Shown: positions 61,393 through 64,000 of the stretch, one piece after another
Layout: every line of letters starts with the position of its first letter
Numbering within the stretch: the stretch's first letter is position 1
Assembly: GCF_003346715.1 (NCBI RefSeq)
Contig: NZ_QQPQ01000016.1
Span: 62,001 to 126,000 of the forward strand
DNA from: Oceanispirochaeta sp. M1
GTDB taxonomy: Bacteria; Spirochaetota; Spirochaetia; DSM-2461
Direction: 5' to 3'
Length of the DNA stretch: 64,000 bases
Translations under genes and position numbers: made by a program
Notes under the pieces: model-generated
Databases searched by the model: none
Told to the model about the DNA's origin: nothing
The model's input: only the letters and a program-made list of their open reading frames with translations

Positions 61393-61610
61393 ACCGTTCT
61401 GTAATCGAAGCAGACCTGTGCAAGGGATGCAGGGTCTGTGTTAATTCATGTCCCAATCACTGTCTCTCCATAGGATCGGCAATCAACAGACTGGGATATC
61501 AGTATGCCCACTCCACTCCCGAAAAATGCAACGCATGCGGTATCTGTTTTTATGTATGCCCCGAACCCGGTGCCATAACTGTTTACAAAGGAGATGCTCC
61601 CGATGTCTGA
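61389..61610 (+). CDS. 2-oxoacid:ferredoxin oxidoreductase, ferredoxin (delta) subunit
   Basis: This 73-residue protein has two [4Fe-4S] motifs, CKGCRVCVNSCP and CNACGICFYVCPEPGA, as in the KorD/VorD subunits. It carries electrons from the TPP enzyme to ferredoxin. It overlaps the unknown Cys-rich gene at its start (ATGA) and the alpha-subunit gene by eight bases. Confidence 0.92.
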   Translation: MNRSVIEADLCKGCRVCVNSCPNHCLSIGSAINRLGYQYAHSTPEKCNACGICFYVCPEPGAITVYKGDAPDV

Positions 61611-62670
61611 AAAAGTCAAACAGCTTATCAAAGGAAATGAAGCGGTTATCTACGGAGCTCTTATGGGGGGAGCAACTCATTTTTTCGGTTATCCCATTAC
61701 CCCTGCCAGCGAGATAGCTCATGGTGCGGCCAGATATTTCACTCTGTCGGGACGCCACTTTCTTCAGGCAGAATCGGAAGTTGCTGTTATCAACATGCTC
61801 TATGGAGCAGCAGGTGCAGGAGCCCGGGTGATGACAGCCTCCTCGGGACCGGGAATGTCTCTGATGGCCGAAGGTCTCTCATATATTGCCGGGGCGGAAC
61901 TGCCCTGTGTAGTTGTAGATGTGCAGCGCGCCGGTCCCGGACTGGGTAATATCTGGCCCGAACAGAGTGACTACAATATCACCGTTAAGGGCGGTGGACA
62001 TGGAAACTACAAAAGCATAGTCATGGCTCCCCACTCCGCTCAGGAGATGTGCGACTTTACATATCAGGCTTTTGAACTGGCTGATAAATACAGAATTACA
62101 GTCATCATCCTTGCTGATGCCTATATAGGGCAGATGATGGAGGCTGTTGAGATCCCTGAAAAACTACTTGAAGGAGAGAGAAAAGACTGGGCGTTGTATG
62201 CAGATAAAGAGAGCCGGGAGAATCTGGTGACCTCCATCCTTATGGACCCGCAGCTGCAGAGTGAACACAACTGGAAACTACAGGATAAGTACGAACGGAT
62301 ATCCCGGGAGTTCTGTCTCTGGGATGAGCTTGAATGTGACGACGCCGAATACCTTCTTGTGGCCTACGGTATCAGCTCCAGAATTTGTCACAGCGCTGTT
62401 GAAGAACTGAGAAAGAAGGGGATCAAAGCGGGGCTTCTGAGACCTAAGACCCTATTTCCCTTTCCTGAAGAGAGATTGAAAGAACTGGCGGGCTCAGCTT
62501 CAAAGGTAATTTCAGCGGAACTCTCAAACGGACAGATGGCTGCTGATGTAGAACGGCTTTGCGGAGGCATATGTCCCACTGAACGGCTCTGCTGGCTGGG
62601 TGGGATCGTCCCGTCGGTACAGGAGATAAGTGAGAAGATCGAATCATGGGCAGAAGGAGAATCAAAATGA
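61603..62670 (+). CDS. 2-oxoacid:ferredoxin oxidoreductase, alpha subunit
   Basis: This 355-residue protein begins MSEKVKQLIKGNEAVIYGAL, with AAAGGAG eight bases upstream of ATG 61603. Family features include FGYPITPASEIAH, MTASSGPGMSLMAEGLSYI and ELPCVVVDVQRAGPG. It is the KorA/VorB/PorA-type subunit that binds the coenzyme A-reactive half of the substrate pocket. It works with the fused beta-gamma protein that follows, overlapped by four bases. Confidence 0.93.
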   Translation: MSEKVKQLIKGNEAVIYGALMGGATHFFGYPITPASEIAHGAARYFTLSGRHFLQAESEVAVINMLYGAAGAGARVMTASSGPGMSLMAEGLSYIAGAELPCVVVDVQRAGPGLGNIWPEQSDYNITVKGGGHGNYKSIVMAPHSAQEMCDFTYQAFELADKYRITVIILADAYIGQMMEAVEIPEKLLEGERKDWALYADKESRENLVTSILMDPQLQSEHNWKLQDKYERISREFCLWDELECDDAEYLLVAYGISSRICHSAVEELRKKGIKAGLLRPKTLFPFPEERLKELAGSASKVISAELSNGQMAADVERLCGGICPTERLCWLGGIVPSVQEISEKIESWAEGESK

Positions 62671-64000
62671 TTGTTAAAGAGAAACCGAAAGCCTTTTACG
62701 ATACCTTTGAAAGAAAGGGCGCAGGTCAAAAAGTCACTCACTACTGTCCCGGATGCGGTCATGGAACTGCTCATAAACTGATTGCGGAACTCCTGGTGGA
62801 ACTGGATATTCAGGACAGAACCATATTTCTATCCCCTGTGGGCTGCTCAGTCTTTGCCTACTACTATATGGATACTGGAAATATCCAGTGCGCCCACGGC
62901 AGGGCACCCGCTGTAGGAACTGGAATAAGAAGAACTCACAAGGATGCTATTCTCATTTCCTACCAGGGAGACGGAGACCTTGCGGCCATAGGGACTGCCG
63001 AGATAATCCATGCCGCTAACCGTGGTGAGAATATGACTGTGTTCTTTATCAACAATGCCATCTACGGAATGACCGGTGGACAGATGGCACCCACCACCCT
63101 GGAGGGTCAGAAGACCCTCACAACTCCCCTGGGACGCTCCTCCGGCAGAGATGGAAACCCCATCGGTATGGCAGAACTGATGAATGCCATAAAGGCTCCT
63201 GTATATATCGAAAGAGTCTCACTCTCAACAGCAGGAAAAGTACTCAAGGCACGTAAAGTCTTTAAGAAGGCACTGGAAAATCAAATAGAGAAGAAGGGAT
63301 TCAGTTTTGTAGAGGTTCTCTCCCCCTGCCCTATCAACTGGAAGATGGACCCCGTAGAAGCAAGAAGCTGGATGCAGGCTCAGCTTGAGCCCATCTATCC
63401 TGTGAAAAACTTCAGAGATGAGTCTCTACTGCCCCCACCCCATGACGATACCCTGCCTCAAATGGAAGAAAAAGAGATGAAACAACTTCTTTCTGCAGGT
63501 GGTGCCATTCCGGAAGGAAAGAATCCTGCCCCGGATCTTGAGCAGAGAGTGAAGATTGCCGGTTTCGGAGGCCAGGGTGTATTATCTGCGGGAGTTCTTC
63601 TGGCAAATTATGCCATTGCCAGAGGTTATCAGGCAACCTGGTTACCCTCTTATGGTCCTGAAATGAGAGGTGGAAAAGCCAATGCCAGTGTGATTTTCTC
63701 AAGCAGGGCCATAGGCTCACCTGTAGTAGCTGTTCCCAATGTACTCATAGCCCTCAACACACCCTCACTCATCTCCTTCGAACCAGATGTTGAAAGGGGA
63801 GGCCTGATCATGGTTAATTCCACCCTGATCAGTGATAAAGTCAAAAGGGAGGATGTGGATGTCCTCTATATCCCGGCTTCAGAGATGGCAAAGGAGAGCG
63901 GAGTTATGGCCACAGCAAATGTGATTATGCTCACTATCTATCTCAAATATAAGGGCCTTGCAGATACGGAAATCCTGAAGAAAATTCTTCCCTTAAGTGT
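62667..64000 (+). CDS. 2-oxoacid:ferredoxin oxidoreductase, fused beta-gamma subunit (3' end beyond window)
   Basis: At least 444 residues are present and the frame is open to the end of the window. Residues 1-270 are the TPP-binding beta subunit: HYCPGCGHGTAHK, SPVGCSVFAYYYMD, and the TPP/magnesium motif GDGDLAAIG followed by NNAIYGMTGGQ. From about residue 290 a gamma domain begins (KIAGFGGQGVLSAGVLLANY, PSYGPEMRGGKANASV). The fusion of beta and gamma is known in some anaerobes. Together with the alpha and delta subunits it oxidises a 2-oxoacid (2-oxoglutarate, branched-chain or pyruvate; not resolved) to acyl-CoA and reduced ferredoxin. Confidence 0.92.
   Translation, partial: MIVKEKPKAFYDTFERKGAGQKVTHYCPGCGHGTAHKLIAELLVELDIQDRTIFLSPVGCSVFAYYYMDTGNIQCAHGRAPAVGTGIRRTHKDAILISYQGDGDLAAIGTAEIIHAANRGENMTVFFINNAIYGMTGGQMAPTTLEGQKTLTTPLGRSSGRDGNPIGMAELMNAIKAPVYIERVSLSTAGKVLKARKVFKKALENQIEKKGFSFVEVLSPCPINWKMDPVEARSWMQAQLEPIYPVKNFRDESLLPPPHDDTLPQMEEKEMKQLLSAGGAIPEGKNPAPDLEQRVKIAGFGGQGVLSAGVLLANYAIARGYQATWLPSYGPEMRGGKANASVIFSSRAIGSPVVAVPNVLIALNTPSLISFEPDVERGGLIMVNSTLISDKVKREDVDVLYIPASEMAKESGVMATANVIMLTIYLKYKGLADTEILKKILPLS

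Noticed and set aside
1-64000. CRISPR arrays, tRNA or rRNA genes, riboswitches
   Set aside because: No regularly spaced repeats, tRNA arm motifs, rRNA sequence or recognised riboswitch core was noticed by eye. A covariance-model search could still find a small RNA.

Overview
The window looks like chromosome of a free-living, largely anaerobic spirochaete, probably Spirochaetales or a relative. The lineage call is an inference. It rests on solute-binding proteins whose signal peptides end in FANGQ, FASGQ or similar motifs, on AT-rich spacers, on the many sugar ABC transporters, two-component systems and hybrid kinases, and on anaerobic enzymes ([FeFe] hydrogenases, a 2-oxoacid:ferredoxin oxidoreductase). 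No rRNA, tRNA, CRISPR array or intact mobile element was seen.

Layout. 1-5.2 kb (minus): a sugar ABC operon (binding protein, two permeases, GHL6-like glycoside hydrolase running off the left edge) behind a sigma70-type promoter with three copies of a CGTGCACGTTACCG-type operator. 5.7-6.5 kb: a decayed integrase-type transposase. 6.6-13.6 kb (minus): a ribose-type ABC transporter (rbsA-C-B order) behind a good sigma54 promoter, preceded by an NtrC-type response regulator and a most unusual sensor kinase in which an RbsA-like ABC ATPase domain is fused to PAS and histidine-kinase domains. That gene carries an in-frame TAA at codon 75. 13.7-21.1 kb (plus): a YesMN-type two-component pair, a second sugar ABC transporter and a GH172/DUF2961 protein. 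21.3-27.2 kb: an RRM protein, a CGGC-domain protein, a hybrid kinase, a PrmC-like methyltransferase coupled to a MazG-like pyrophosphohydrolase, and a lipoprotein.

27.5-32.2 kb (plus): a hydrogen-sensing type operon with a HydS-like [FeFe] hydrogenase carrying PAS, a SpoIIE/PP2C phosphatase, a [2Fe-2S] thioredoxin-like protein and a catalytic-type [FeFe] hydrogenase. 32.2-33.8 kb: decayed DNA with a second remnant of the same transposase family. 33.8-42.2 kb (plus): a TRAP transporter interleaved with three UroD/MtaA-like methyltransferase paralogues, then a seven-helix membrane AraC regulator. 42.4-50.5 kb: a hydantoinase/DUF917/NCS1-permease operon (minus) with a sigma54-like promoter. Divergent from it is a sigma54 activator in one operon with degenerate paralogues of the DUF917 protein and of the hydantoinase.

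50.5-58.6 kb: a HisKA_2 kinase, a 1222-residue triple-receiver hybrid kinase with a zinc-tailed response regulator, an APC permease fused to a PTS EIIA domain, and an exported DUF2202 ferritin-like protein. 58.8-64 kb: a GH13 glucosidase, and a 2-oxoacid:ferredoxin oxidoreductase operon led by a cysteine-rich protein of unknown function and cut by the right edge.

The strongest candidate for an undescribed system is the ABC-ATPase/histidine-kinase fusion plus NtrC regulator plus sigma54-controlled sugar transporter (6.6-13.5 kb). Next come the sigma54 activator with pseudo-hydantoinase (46.5-50.5 kb) and the TRAP/triple-UroD operon.
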